A model generated the notes under the pieces. The model searched no databases and was not told where the DNA came from. It saw nothing but the letters and a program-made list of their open reading frames with translations. Below, piece after piece: positions 40,136 to 47,291 of a stretch of 64,000 nucleotides of DNA. A program made the translations under genes and the position numbers. The stretch comes from DATLZM01 sp035559315 (GTDB lineage: Bacteria; Actinomycetota; UBA4738; HRBIN12): positions 1-64,000 of the forward strand of contig DATMBJ010000123.1 of NCBI GenBank assembly GCA_035559315.1, in the 5' to 3' direction. Numbering within the stretch: position 1 is the first letter of the stretch; each line of letters starts with the position of its first letter.

Positions 40136-43100
40136 CTACGGCGCCACGATCGTCGGGCAGTTCGGCGACGCGGCCCCGTTGGCGTCGGTGCAGACGATCC
40201 GGCCCTGGACCTGGGGCGAGATGGGCGTGTGGGCCGCGACCCACGCCGCCACCACCTCGTCCATGAGCTCTCGCGTGGCGGCGCGGCTCGCGACGTTCGG
40301 GTACCCGTCGCCCCCGCTCGCCATGAAGTCGTTGATGGCCAGCGTGTAGGAGTCGGACGACGAGAGCCCCACCGGCGTGGTCGAGCAGGACCCGTCGGGG
40401 TTGGCCCGGACCACGGACGTGACGCGGTTCCCGGACGGCGCCGTGATCTCGTAGGCGAAGCACAGCCCCGACACCTGCGGGAACCGTCCGCTCGCCGCCG
40501 GCATCGCCGACACGCCGTTCTCGAGGAACGCCTTGAGCTCCTGGCCCGTGATCGTCACGGTCGACACCACGTTCCCGAACGGCAGCACCGCGAGGATCTG
40601 CCCCCTCGTGATGGGGTACGGGGGCGGGGTGAACGCAGGGCAGAAATCGCTGGGGTCGTCGGTGGTGGGGCAGGTGAGGTCGGCCCGCAGCCCGCCGGAG
40701 TTGGTGATCGCGAAGTCCACGCCGTAGGTCTCGCGCATCGCATCCGTCACGGCGTTCCCGATCCGGGACTCGCAGAGGCGCCCGTCGGGCCGCCCGCACG
40801 CATCGGACCGCGGCACCTGGACCGACGACACCCCGACCACCGTGCTCAGGATCGGCGCCAGCTCCGCCGCGAGCTCGTCGATCAGGGCCTGGATCGCGGG
40901 GTCCGGCTCGATCCCGATGTTCCAGGGGAGGTGGTGGTCCGCCGTCGCGTACACGACGGCGTCGGCGGCCGCGTCCACCACGATCCGGACCCTCGTGAAC
41001 CGCACGCCCCTGCTCAGGTTCTCGACCACGAGCACGCCGTTCGGCCGGACCGCGTTCACCTGGAGGTTCGTGTGGTCGCCGATGACCACGTCCACCCCCG
41101 AGGCCCCGTCGGCCAGGTCGACCAGCGGGCCGGTGGGAGCGCCGAGGTCTCCGCCGGTGGCCCCGAGGTGCCCCAGGGCCACCACCGCCGCCATCCCCCT
41201 GATCCGGCGGAGCTGCGCGGCGCGCTTGTTCACCGCGGCCAGCGGGTCGGTGACCACGAACGGGCCCAGGGAGCCGGGCTTCGTGAGCTCGGGGATGTCC
41301 GGGTTGGAGAACCCGATCACCGCGAGCTTGAAGTCACCGAAGTTGAACGTCCGGGACTTCGACCACTCGGGCGGCGTATCGCCGGTCCGCCCGTCGAGGA
41401 TGTTGGCCGACACGTACCGGAACCGCGCCAGGGGGATCAGGGTCTCCCGGAGGTGCGCCTCGCCGCGGTCGAAGTTGTGGTTCCCGAGCGCGTCCAGGTC
41501 GAACCCCATGAGGTTCATCGCCTCGATCGTGGGGGTGTCCCCGAAGAAGCTCGAGATCGGCGGCGTGGCCCCCACCGAGTCCCCGCCGGCGACGGTGAGG
41601 ACCGGGCCGCGCGCCTCCCCCCGGAAGCGGTCGAACCACGGGGCGAGGAACGCCGCGCCCCCGATGGGGAAGCTCGGCCCCACCGAGTCCGCGCGCTCCG
41701 ACAGCGGGGTGAGCTGCCCGTGGTAGTCGCTGATGTCGAGGATCGTGACCTCGCGGAGCGCGCCGGCCCCGGCGAGCGCCTCGTACAGGATCCGGCCCCG
41801 GGCGTTGCGGGGCCCCGGGATGTCCAGGAGGAACGCGAGCGTGGGCGCGAGGTCGATGGCCCGCACCCCCTCGACCACCCCGTGCCCGAACCCCGGGCCG
41901 GCCGCCACGAACGTCCCGTGCATGTTGACGTTGTGCTCGAGGTCCACGAGGTCGGGCAGGTAGCCGTGCTGCCCGAAGAACCGGGAGAACGCGATGGCCT
42001 CCCCGGGGACCGCCGCGTCGAACTGGTAGGGCGGGTGGGTCACGACCACCACGTCCCCGCTCCGGTTGGGGTGCAGCGAGTCGCTCCCGTCGACGTCCCG
42101 CAGCTCCTCCTTGAGGAAGACCCGGGAGACCACGGTGCGGCCGGGGACCGCGGGGTCGGCCAGGCCCTCGAACGCCTCCACGACCGCCCCGCGGACCTCT
42201 TCGTACGTGACCCCCGGGGGGAGCGTGGGGTTCACGTAGATCTGGGCGGTCCCCCCGGCCCAGCAGGCCTTGGCCAGGTCCGAGGCCCCGGCGCCGCAGT
42301 TGGCGGTGGCCGTGGCGCCGCTCGGGTGCACCGGGATGGTCCCGGCGTCCCCCTCGACGGTCGCCCCGGAGAGGACGAAGCGGGCGTTCACGGCCTGGTT
42401 CTGGGCGGCGAACCCGTGGTCGGAGCTCGCCACGACCGCCTCCTCGCCGTCGAGGAGCTCCATCCCGAGGGCGAGCGTCTCGTCGGCCTGCGCGTAGGCC
42501 GCCTCGATGAAGGCGCGCCGCTCGGCGACCTGGCCGTCGGGCGTCCCGTCGCCGTGGAGGTCGTCGAAGAACGGGTTGGGGATCGAGGTGCCACCCGGCC
42601 CCGGCTCGGTCTCGGTCACGACGCCCAGGTACATGTGCTGGATCTCGTCGGTGACCGGGTGGCCGAGGAGCAGGAGGTCGGGCTGCACCCCGAGACCGTC
42701 GATCGTCCCTCCCCCGACCGTCTCCACGGGCTCCGTGCCGAGGATGAAGCGGAGGTACCGGTGGTGGGCCTCGGCCCACATCAGCCCCTGCTCCACGTGG
42801 GTGTCCTCGTCGATGATCCCGGCCTCGATCGGCGCGAAGTCGGCCGCGGTCGAGGTCGGGAACCGCCGGTTCAGGATCTCCTCGAACCCCGTGGTGGGGT
42901 TGGCGCAGTCCGGCGCGAAGGTGCACCCGCGGTAGGTCGCGTTGGCCCGCGCCAGGGACGTGAAGTAGAAGCGGAACGCCGACAGATCGGGCGCCAGCTC
43001 GATCAGCTTCATCCAGGACCCGGCGGTCTGGCCGGCACGGGGGCCGGAGAGCTCGAACTTCACGTCGACCCAGTCGCCCTCGCCGAAGCTCGCCACGGCC

Positions 43101-43915
43101 CGCGTCGCGTCCTTCCCCGCGGAGGACGGGACGAGGAGCACCGTGTCGTAGGCGGGCGTCCCATCGTCGAGGGAATCGAAGACGTAGAGGTCGAACCCCC
43201 TCGTCGGGTTCTCCGCTGGCCTCGTGGTCGGGATCGTGAGCACCGCCTCCCGGGGCGGGCTCACGTCGTCGTCGCCGGCGGGCGCGTTCGACCAGCCGGT
43301 GGCCGCGGCGAACGACGCCACCTGGTACTCGAGCCCGAAGCCGGCCGCGCCGGCGGCCTCGCCCGGGTCGGAGGGGAACACCAGCACCCCCCGCCGCGAG
43401 AAGAACGTCCGGAAGTCCACGACGGGCCCCTGGAGCTCGGGGACGAGGGACCGCGCCCCCACCCACTCCACCGCCACGACGGTCCTCCCGGCCCGCTCGG
43501 CGGCCTGCGGGAGCGTGTCGGCCTGGAGGATCCCGGCGTCGGAGAAGCGGGTCTGGCCCGTGAAGGACGCCCCGGTCCGGTGGAACGTGTTGTTGGTCGA
43601 GCCGTGCTCCCCCGGCCAGGTGCCCGCGGCGAGGGTGTACCAGCCCACGCCGGTGTTGGGCGGGAACCCCTGGACGAGCCCGTCGTCGCCCTTCACGCCC
43701 TCTTCGATCAGGGCGGCGAAGGTCGGCATCGCCCCTCCCTCGGCGAACGCGTCGACCAGGTCGGGCCGCATCCCGTCGGCCGCGAAGAAGATCGCCCGCT
43801 CGGCCGAGGGCTTCGAGGGCGCAGGGGGCGCGGGCTTCGCGGCCCGGGCGGCCGCGGGCGGGATGAGCGCGGCGAGGACCGACAGAGCGAGCAGGATCGT
43901 CCGGGTGCGCTTCAC
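40136..43915 (-). CDS. Secreted fusion of a nucleotide pyrophosphatase/phosphodiesterase and a 5'-nucleotidase
   Basis: Large exported protein (1259 aa). Residues 1-25 form a signal peptide ending AARA. Domain 1 (about 35-690) is an alkaline-phosphatase-superfamily phosphodiesterase: AIFFAADGMRPD (metal), GVGWYTLAAGTWPGEHGST (catalytic Thr) and VASSDHGF (metal). Domain 2 (about 720-1010) is a UshA-type metallophosphatase: DISDYHGQL, AGGDSVGA, GNHNFDRGE, VALGHLG and GDHTN (usually GHSH or GHSQ). Domain 3 (about 1030-1240) is the 5'-nucleotidase C-terminal domain with ITNSGGLRADL and GQELKAFLENG. The start GTG 43915 is 5 nt after GGAGGAGG. It could take nucleotides, NAD or UDP-sugars to nucleosides outside the cell. 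Confidence 0.87.
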   Translation of the reverse strand: MKRTRTILLALSVLAALIPPAAARAAKPAPPAPSKPSAERAIFFAADGMRPDLVDAFAEGGAMPTFAALIEEGVKGDDGLVQGFPPNTGVGWYTLAAGTWPGEHGSTNNTFHRTGASFTGQTRFSDAGILQADTLPQAAERAGRTVVAVEWVGARSLVPELQGPVVDFRTFFSRRGVLVFPSDPGEAAGAAGFGLEYQVASFAAATGWSNAPAGDDDVSPPREAVLTIPTTRPAENPTRGFDLYVFDSLDDGTPAYDTVLLVPSSAGKDATRAVASFGEGDWVDVKFELSGPRAGQTAGSWMKLIELAPDLSAFRFYFTSLARANATYRGCTFAPDCANPTTGFEEILNRRFPTSTAADFAPIEAGIIDEDTHVEQGLMWAEAHHRYLRFILGTEPVETVGGGTIDGLGVQPDLLLLGHPVTDEIQHMYLGVVTETEPGPGGTSIPNPFFDDLHGDGTPDGQVAERRAFIEAAYAQADETLALGMELLDGEEAVVASSDHGFAAQNQAVNARFVLSGATVEGDAGTIPVHPSGATATANCGAGASDLAKACWAGGTAQIYVNPTLPPGVTYEEVRGAVVEAFEGLADPAVPGRTVVSRVFLKEELRDVDGSDSLHPNRSGDVVVVTHPPYQFDAAVPGEAIAFSRFFGQHGYLPDLVDLEHNVNMHGTFVAAGPGFGHGVVEGVRAIDLAPTLAFLLDIPGPRNARGRILYEALAGAGALREVTILDISDYHGQLTPLSERADSVGPSFPIGGAAFLAPWFDRFRGEARGPVLTVAGGDSVGATPPISSFFGDTPTIEAMNLMGFDLDALGNHNFDRGEAHLRETLIPLARFRYVSANILDGRTGDTPPEWSKSRTFNFGDFKLAVIGFSNPDIPELTKPGSLGPFVVTDPLAAVNKRAAQLRRIRGMAAVVALGHLGATGGDLGAPTGPLVDLADGASGVDVVIGDHTNLQVNAVRPNGVLVVENLSRGVRFTRVRIVVDAAADAVVYATADHHLPWNIGIEPDPAIQALIDELAAELAPILSTVVGVSSVQVPRSDACGRPDGRLCESRIGNAVTDAMRETYGVDFAITNSGGLRADLTCPTTDDPSDFCPAFTPPPYPITRGQILAVLPFGNVVSTVTITGQELKAFLENGVSAMPAASGRFPQVSGLCFAYEITAPSGNRVTSVVRANPDGSCSTTPVGLSSSDSYTLAINDFMASGGDGYPNVASRAATRELMDEVVAAWVAAHTPISPQVQGRIVCTDANGAASPNCPTIVAP

Positions 43916-43921
43916 GGTCAC

Positions 43922-44096
43922 CTCCTCCGGTCCGGCACGGGGCGGAGGGTCCCACCCCGAGGGGAAGCTTCGGGAACGCGGCGGAGGAGGCGTCGCGAAC
44001 CCTGGGTGAAGGCTCGTCGCCCGAGGAGCCGGCTCCGACGCACGCGAACGAGCGCCCCCCTCCTGTCGCCCCGGCGGCCTCCGCACGGTCGGCCGG
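43922..44096 (-). other. Long 5' leader region of the phosphodiesterase/nucleotidase gene
   Basis: About 170 nt between the promoter and the start codon, without an open frame I would call. It contains a short palindrome ggagccggctcc (44023-44034) and several GC-rich complementary blocks. I could not match it to a known riboswitch class; it might carry an undescribed control element or simply be untranslated leader. Confidence 0.35.
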
Positions 44097-44125
44097 TATC
44101 TATCCGACGGAACCCCGGTGGTCAA
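44097..44125 (-). promoter_or_regulatory. Promoter of the phosphodiesterase/nucleotidase gene
   Basis: TTGACC (complement of 44120-44125), 17-nt spacer, TAGATA (complement of 44097-44102). Very close to the housekeeping consensus. Confidence 0.62.
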
Positions 44126-44191
44126 ACCGGCAGGTCGGGAACGCCTCCGGGGCGTCCGGTACCGGAGGCCGGAACGCGGACGGCGGTCCGC

Positions 44192-45208
44192 TCAGGCCAT
44201 CGGCCGGCCCAGGGCGCCGGCGACGGCCCGGAGGTCGGCGGCCAAGCCCAGCAGGTCGGCGGGCGTGAGCGCCTGGGGGCCGTCGCAGAGCGCCTCCTCG
44301 GGGTTCGGGTGGACGTCGAGCATCACCCCGTCCGCCCCGGCGGCGACCGCGGCCCGCGCCATCGGGCCCACGAGCGCCCGCTTCCCGGTGGCGTGGGAGG
44401 GGTCCACGATCACCGGCAGGTGGGTCTCCTGCTGGGCCACGGCCATCCCCGCGAGGTCCAGGGTGTTCCGGGTGGAGGGCTCGAAGGTCCGGATGCCCCG
44501 CTCGCACAGGATGATCTCGGAGTTCCCCCGCTGGGCGATGTACTCCGCGGCCATGAGCCACTCCTCGACGGTGGCCGCGAGCCCCCGCTTGAGCAGCACG
44601 GGCTTGTGGATCTGGCCGACCTCCTTGAGCAGCGCGAAGTTCTGCATGTTCCGGGTGCCGATCTGGAGCGCGTCGGCCCACTCGGCCACCAGCTCCACGT
44701 CGCGGGTCTCGAGCACCTCGGTCACCACGGGGAGCCCGGTCTCGGCGCGGCACACGGCGAGGATCTCGAGCCCCCGTTCCCCGAGCCCCTGGAAGGAGTA
44801 GGGGGAGGTCCGGGGCTTGTACGCCCCGCCGCGGAGGATCGTGGCCCCGCTCTCCTTCGCCGCCCGGGCGGACGCCAGGGCCTGCTCCTCGGTCTCCACG
44901 GCGCAGGGGCCGGCGATCAGGGTCACCGACCCCCGCCCGACCTCCGCGGTCCCCACCTTGACCGTGCTGGGCTGCGGGTGGAGGTCCCGGGCCACCATCT
45001 TGTAGGGCTTCCCGACCCGGATCACGCGCTCCACGCCCGGGAGCTGCAGGAACGGGATCGCCTCGAACCGGGCCGTGTCGCCCACGAGCCCGATGATCGT
45101 GTGCACCCGGCCCCGGGAGACGAAGGCCTCCCCGCCCGCCTCCCGGACCTTCTCGGAGACGCGTTCCACGTCGGCGTCCGTCGCGTCCGGCCTCATCACC
45201 ACGACCAT
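44192..45208 (-). CDS. aroF: 3-deoxy-7-phosphoheptulonate (DAHP) synthase, type I-beta with regulatory domain
   Basis: First enzyme of the shikimate pathway (338 aa), joining PEP and erythrose-4-P. Residues 1-75 form the ferredoxin-like regulatory domain (MVVVMRPDATDADVERVSEK) that gives Tyr/Phe feedback in the Thermotoga-type enzyme. The barrel follows: LIAGPCAVET (PEP), GGAYKPRTSPYSFQGLG, LQIGTRNMQNFALLK (metal/PEP) and VIVDPSHATGKR (metal His). ATG 45208 has GGAGGGAGGAGG just upstream. An aromatic-codon leader peptide and attenuator lie before it, so the enzyme is likely controlled both by feedback and by transcription attenuation. Confidence 0.93.
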   Translation of the reverse strand: MVVVMRPDATDADVERVSEKVREAGGEAFVSRGRVHTIIGLVGDTARFEAIPFLQLPGVERVIRVGKPYKMVARDLHPQPSTVKVGTAEVGRGSVTLIAGPCAVETEEQALASARAAKESGATILRGGAYKPRTSPYSFQGLGERGLEILAVCRAETGLPVVTEVLETRDVELVAEWADALQIGTRNMQNFALLKEVGQIHKPVLLKRGLAATVEEWLMAAEYIAQRGNSEIILCERGIRTFEPSTRNTLDLAGMAVAQQETHLPVIVDPSHATGKRALVGPMARAAVAAGADGVMLDVHPNPEEALCDGPQALTPADLLGLAADLRAVAGALGRPMA

Positions 45209-45247
45209 CGCGTTCCCTCCTCCCTCCGCGGGGCCCGGGGAACGGAA

Positions 45248-45272
45248 GACCCCGGGCCGCTGGCCCGGGGTC
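45248..45272 (-). terminator. Attenuator terminator of aroF
   Basis: Perfect 11-bp stem, gaccccgggcc (45248-45258) with ggcccggggtc (45262-45272), 3-nt loop, followed on the minus strand by TTCCGTT. It lies 40 nt before the aroF start. Its 5' arm can instead pair with leader bases 45307-45313 (7 bp), the antiterminator. A competing hairpin pairs 45329-45334 with 45289-45294 and 45322-45326 with 45302-45306. Confidence 0.75.
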
Positions 45273-45301
45273 GCTGCGCCTCTCCGTCGGCTGGCAGGCA
45301 G

Positions 45302-45355
45302 CTACGCCGGGCCGGGCCCGCCGTAGAACCAGCCGAAGGAGAAGTACCGCTGCAC
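45302..45355 (-). CDS. Aromatic amino acid leader peptide of aroF
   Basis: A 17-codon open frame encoding MQRYFSFGWFYGGPGPA. Seven of the eleven codons from Tyr4 to Tyr11 region are Tyr, Phe or Trp (codons at 45323-45346: Y, F, F, W, F, Y). GTG 45355 is favoured because CAACAT lies 7 nt upstream with TTGCCA 17 nt before it; ATG 45364 would add three residues. A ribosome stalled here for lack of charged aromatic tRNA would open the first hairpin and free the antiterminator. Ribosome-mediated attenuation is known for trp and pheA operons; its presence here is inferred from the sequence. Confidence 0.78.
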   Translation of the reverse strand: MQRYFSFGWFYGGPGPA

Positions 45356-45362
45356 GCCCGGC

Positions 45363-45391
45363 ATGTTGGCACGCCGTCCCGCGCTTGGCAA
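45363..45391 (-). promoter_or_regulatory. Promoter of the aroF leader
   Basis: TTGCCA (complement of 45386-45391), 17-nt spacer, CAACAT (complement of 45363-45368), 7 nt before the leader GTG. Hence a leaderless leader peptide. Confidence 0.48.
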
Positions 45392-45427
45392 CCGGGGGAG
45401 GCGCTCGCCCCCGGGCGGCCTCCCCGG

Positions 45428-45433
45428 TAGGAT
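45428..45433 (+). promoter_or_regulatory. -10 hexamer of upp
   Basis: TAGGAT, 8 nt before the GTG at 45442; no Shine-Dalgarno sequence. Confidence 0.4.
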
Positions 45434-45441
45434 GCGGCGCC

Positions 45442-46062
45442 GTGGCGCTCACCGTGGTCGACCACCCGCTCGCGCAGCACCTGCTCACGGCGCTGCGGGA
45501 CCGGACCACCCCTCCCCCCGTGTTCCGCACGCTCACGAAGCGGCTCGCCCTGGCCCTGGTGCTCGAGGCGGCGCGGACCCTGCCCTGGGAGGAGGTGGAG
45601 GTGGAGACCCCGCTCGAGCGGACAACGGGCCGGGTGCTCTCGGGGGACCTGGTGGCGGTGCCGATCCTCCGCGCCGGCCTGGGGATGCTCGAGGCCGTGA
45701 CCGAGCTCTTCCCCGAGGTCGCCGTGGGGTACGTGGGGCTCGAGCGGGACGAAGCGTCGCTCCTGCCCCAGTCCTACTACCGGAAGCTGCCGCCCGTGCG
45801 GAACCGGCACGTGCTGGTGCTGGACCCGATGCTCGCCACCGGAGGGTCGGGGGCCGCCGCCTGCGCGGCGATCAAGGAGGGGGATCCGGCGTCGATCCGG
45901 TTCGTCTGCGTCGTGGCGGCCCCCGAGGGCCTGGCCAAGATGGAGGCCGAGCACCCCGACGTGGACATCTACGCGGCGTCCCTGGACCGCCAGCTGAACG
46001 GCCGGGGCTACATCCTCCCGGGGCTCGGCGACTTCGGCGACCGCCTGTTCGGCACGACCTGA
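45442..46062 (+). CDS. upp: Uracil phosphoribosyltransferase
   Basis: Salvages uracil with PRPP to UMP (206 aa, usual size). The N-terminus LTVVDHPLAQHLLTALRD, the catalytic region VAVPILRAGLGMLEAV and the PRPP loop VLVLDPMLATGGSG are diagnostic. The C-terminal uracil-binding segment GRGYILPGLGDFGDRLFGT is complete. The GTG 45442 fits the nearby -10. It is divergent from the aroF leader and just upstream of the nucleoside importer, which fits a role in using imported pyrimidines. Confidence 0.94.
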   Translation: MALTVVDHPLAQHLLTALRDRTTPPPVFRTLTKRLALALVLEAARTLPWEEVEVETPLERTTGRVLSGDLVAVPILRAGLGMLEAVTELFPEVAVGYVGLERDEASLLPQSYYRKLPPVRNRHVLVLDPMLATGGSGAAACAAIKEGDPASIRFVCVVAAPEGLAKMEAEHPDVDIYAASLDRQLNGRGYILPGLGDFGDRLFGTT

Positions 46063-46068
46063 GGGGGC

Positions 46069-46089
46069 CGCCCGGCGCATCCCCGGGCG
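46069..46089 (+). terminator. Hairpin downstream of upp
   Basis: cgcccgg (46069-46075) / ccgggcg (46083-46089), 7-bp perfect stem, 7-nt loop, 7 nt after the upp stop. Weak T content; a candidate terminator before the importer genes. Confidence 0.4.
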
Positions 46090-46137
46090 ACCCGGCTGAC
46101 GTAATGTTCGGCGGGAACGGAGAGGGAAGGAGGGGGT

Positions 46138-47220
46138 ATGAAGCCGAGGCTCCGGATCCTCGCGGTCCTGGCGGCCCTGGCCCTGGCGACGGCGGCCTGC
46201 GCCCGCGCCGCGGAGGAGCAGCCGCCCGAGGAGGGCGGCCTCCCGGGCGAGGGGATGAAGGCCTGCCAGGTCACCGACGTCGGCGGGATCGACGACAAGA
46301 GCTTCAACGCCACGGCCTGGGCCGGGGTCCAGCGGGCCCAGTCCGAGCTCGGCGTCGAGGCCAAGTTCCTCGAGTCGCAGACCCAGGACGACTACGCGCC
46401 GAACATCCAGGCGTTCCTGGACGAGGGCTGCGACATCATCATCACGGTCGGGTTCCTGCTGGGGGACGCCACGAAGGAGGCGGCGAACGCCAACCCCGAC
46501 CAGCCCTTCGCGATCGTGGACTTCGCCTACGGCGAGGGCGAGATCGAGAACAACAACGTCCTCGGCCTGACGTTCGCGACCGACCAGGCGGCGTTCCTCG
46601 CCGGCTACCTCGCCGCCGGGATGACGAAGACCGGGAAGGTCGCGACCTACGGCGGCATCAACATCCCGCCGGTCACGATCTTCATGAACGGGTTCTGGGC
46701 CGGCGTCCAGAAGTACAACGAGGACAACGGCACGAGCGTCGAGGTCCTGGGCTGGGACGCCGCGAAGCAGGACGGCACGTTCACCGGCGACTTCGAGGAC
46801 CAGACCAAGGGGCGCCAGGTGACCGAGGACTTCCTCGCCGAGGGGGCGGACATCGTGCTGCCGGTGGCGGGCCCGGTGGGCTTCGGCACCACGGCCGCGC
46901 TCCAGGACTCGCCCCAGGACGACATGGCGATCTGGGTGGACACCGACGGCTGCATCTCGGCCTCGGAGTTCTGCCCGCTGTTCCTCACGAGCGTGATGAA
47001 GAACATGGACGTCGCGGTGTTCGAGGCCATCAAGCAGGTGGTCGAGGGCACGTTCGAGGGCGGCGTCTACGTGGGCACGCTCGAGAACAACGGCGTGGGG
47101 ATCGCGCCGTACCACGAGTTCGAGGACGACGTGCCCCAGGAGCTGAAGGACCGGATCGAGGAGCTCCGGCAGGGCATCATCGACGGCTCGGTCTCCGCGG
47201 ACTACAACGACTACCTCTAG
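46138..47220 (+). CDS. BMP-family nucleoside-binding lipoprotein
   Basis: Substrate-binding lipoprotein (360 aa) of a purine/nucleoside ABC importer (BmpA/PnrA/RnsB group). The lipobox ATAAC is at residue 20 and is followed by an acidic linker. The BMP domain opens with VTDVGGIDDKSFNATAWAGV, typical for nucleoside-binding members, and has IITVGFLLGDATKEAA and GKVATYGGINIPPVTIFMNG. The ATG has AAGGAGG. A TAATGT at 46102-46107 may be its -10. A strong stem-loop follows the stop before the ATPase gene. Nucleosides are the likeliest ligand from family and from upp next door. Confidence 0.9.
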   Translation: MKPRLRILAVLAALALATAACARAAEEQPPEEGGLPGEGMKACQVTDVGGIDDKSFNATAWAGVQRAQSELGVEAKFLESQTQDDYAPNIQAFLDEGCDIIITVGFLLGDATKEAANANPDQPFAIVDFAYGEGEIENNNVLGLTFATDQAAFLAGYLAAGMTKTGKVATYGGINIPPVTIFMNGFWAGVQKYNEDNGTSVEVLGWDAAKQDGTFTGDFEDQTKGRQVTEDFLAEGADIVLPVAGPVGFGTTAALQDSPQDDMAIWVDTDGCISASEFCPLFLTSVMKNMDVAVFEAIKQVVEGTFEGGVYVGTLENNGVGIAPYHEFEDDVPQELKDRIEELRQGIIDGSVSADYNDYL

Positions 47221-47234
47221 GGAGGCGGCGACGC

Positions 47235-47265
47235 GGGGGGCGCGGGCGCGGGGTCCGCGCCCCCC
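47235..47265 (+). other. Stem-loop between binding-protein and ATPase genes
   Basis: 11-bp perfect stem ggggggcgcgg (47235-47245) / ccgcgcccccc (47255-47265), 9-nt loop. It would stabilise the binding-protein mRNA and reduce read-through. A TATGCT at 47267-47272 follows and could be an internal promoter for the rest of the operon. Confidence 0.55.
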
Positions 47266-47291
47266 GTATGCTGCCCGGTGAGGGTCGTCCG

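Noticed and set aside
43922..44096. Known riboswitch (ydaO/c-di-AMP, purine, SAM) in the leader of the phosphodiesterase/nucleotidase gene
   Set aside because: I could not find the conserved core nucleotides of any of these classes, so it is listed only as an uncharacterised leader.
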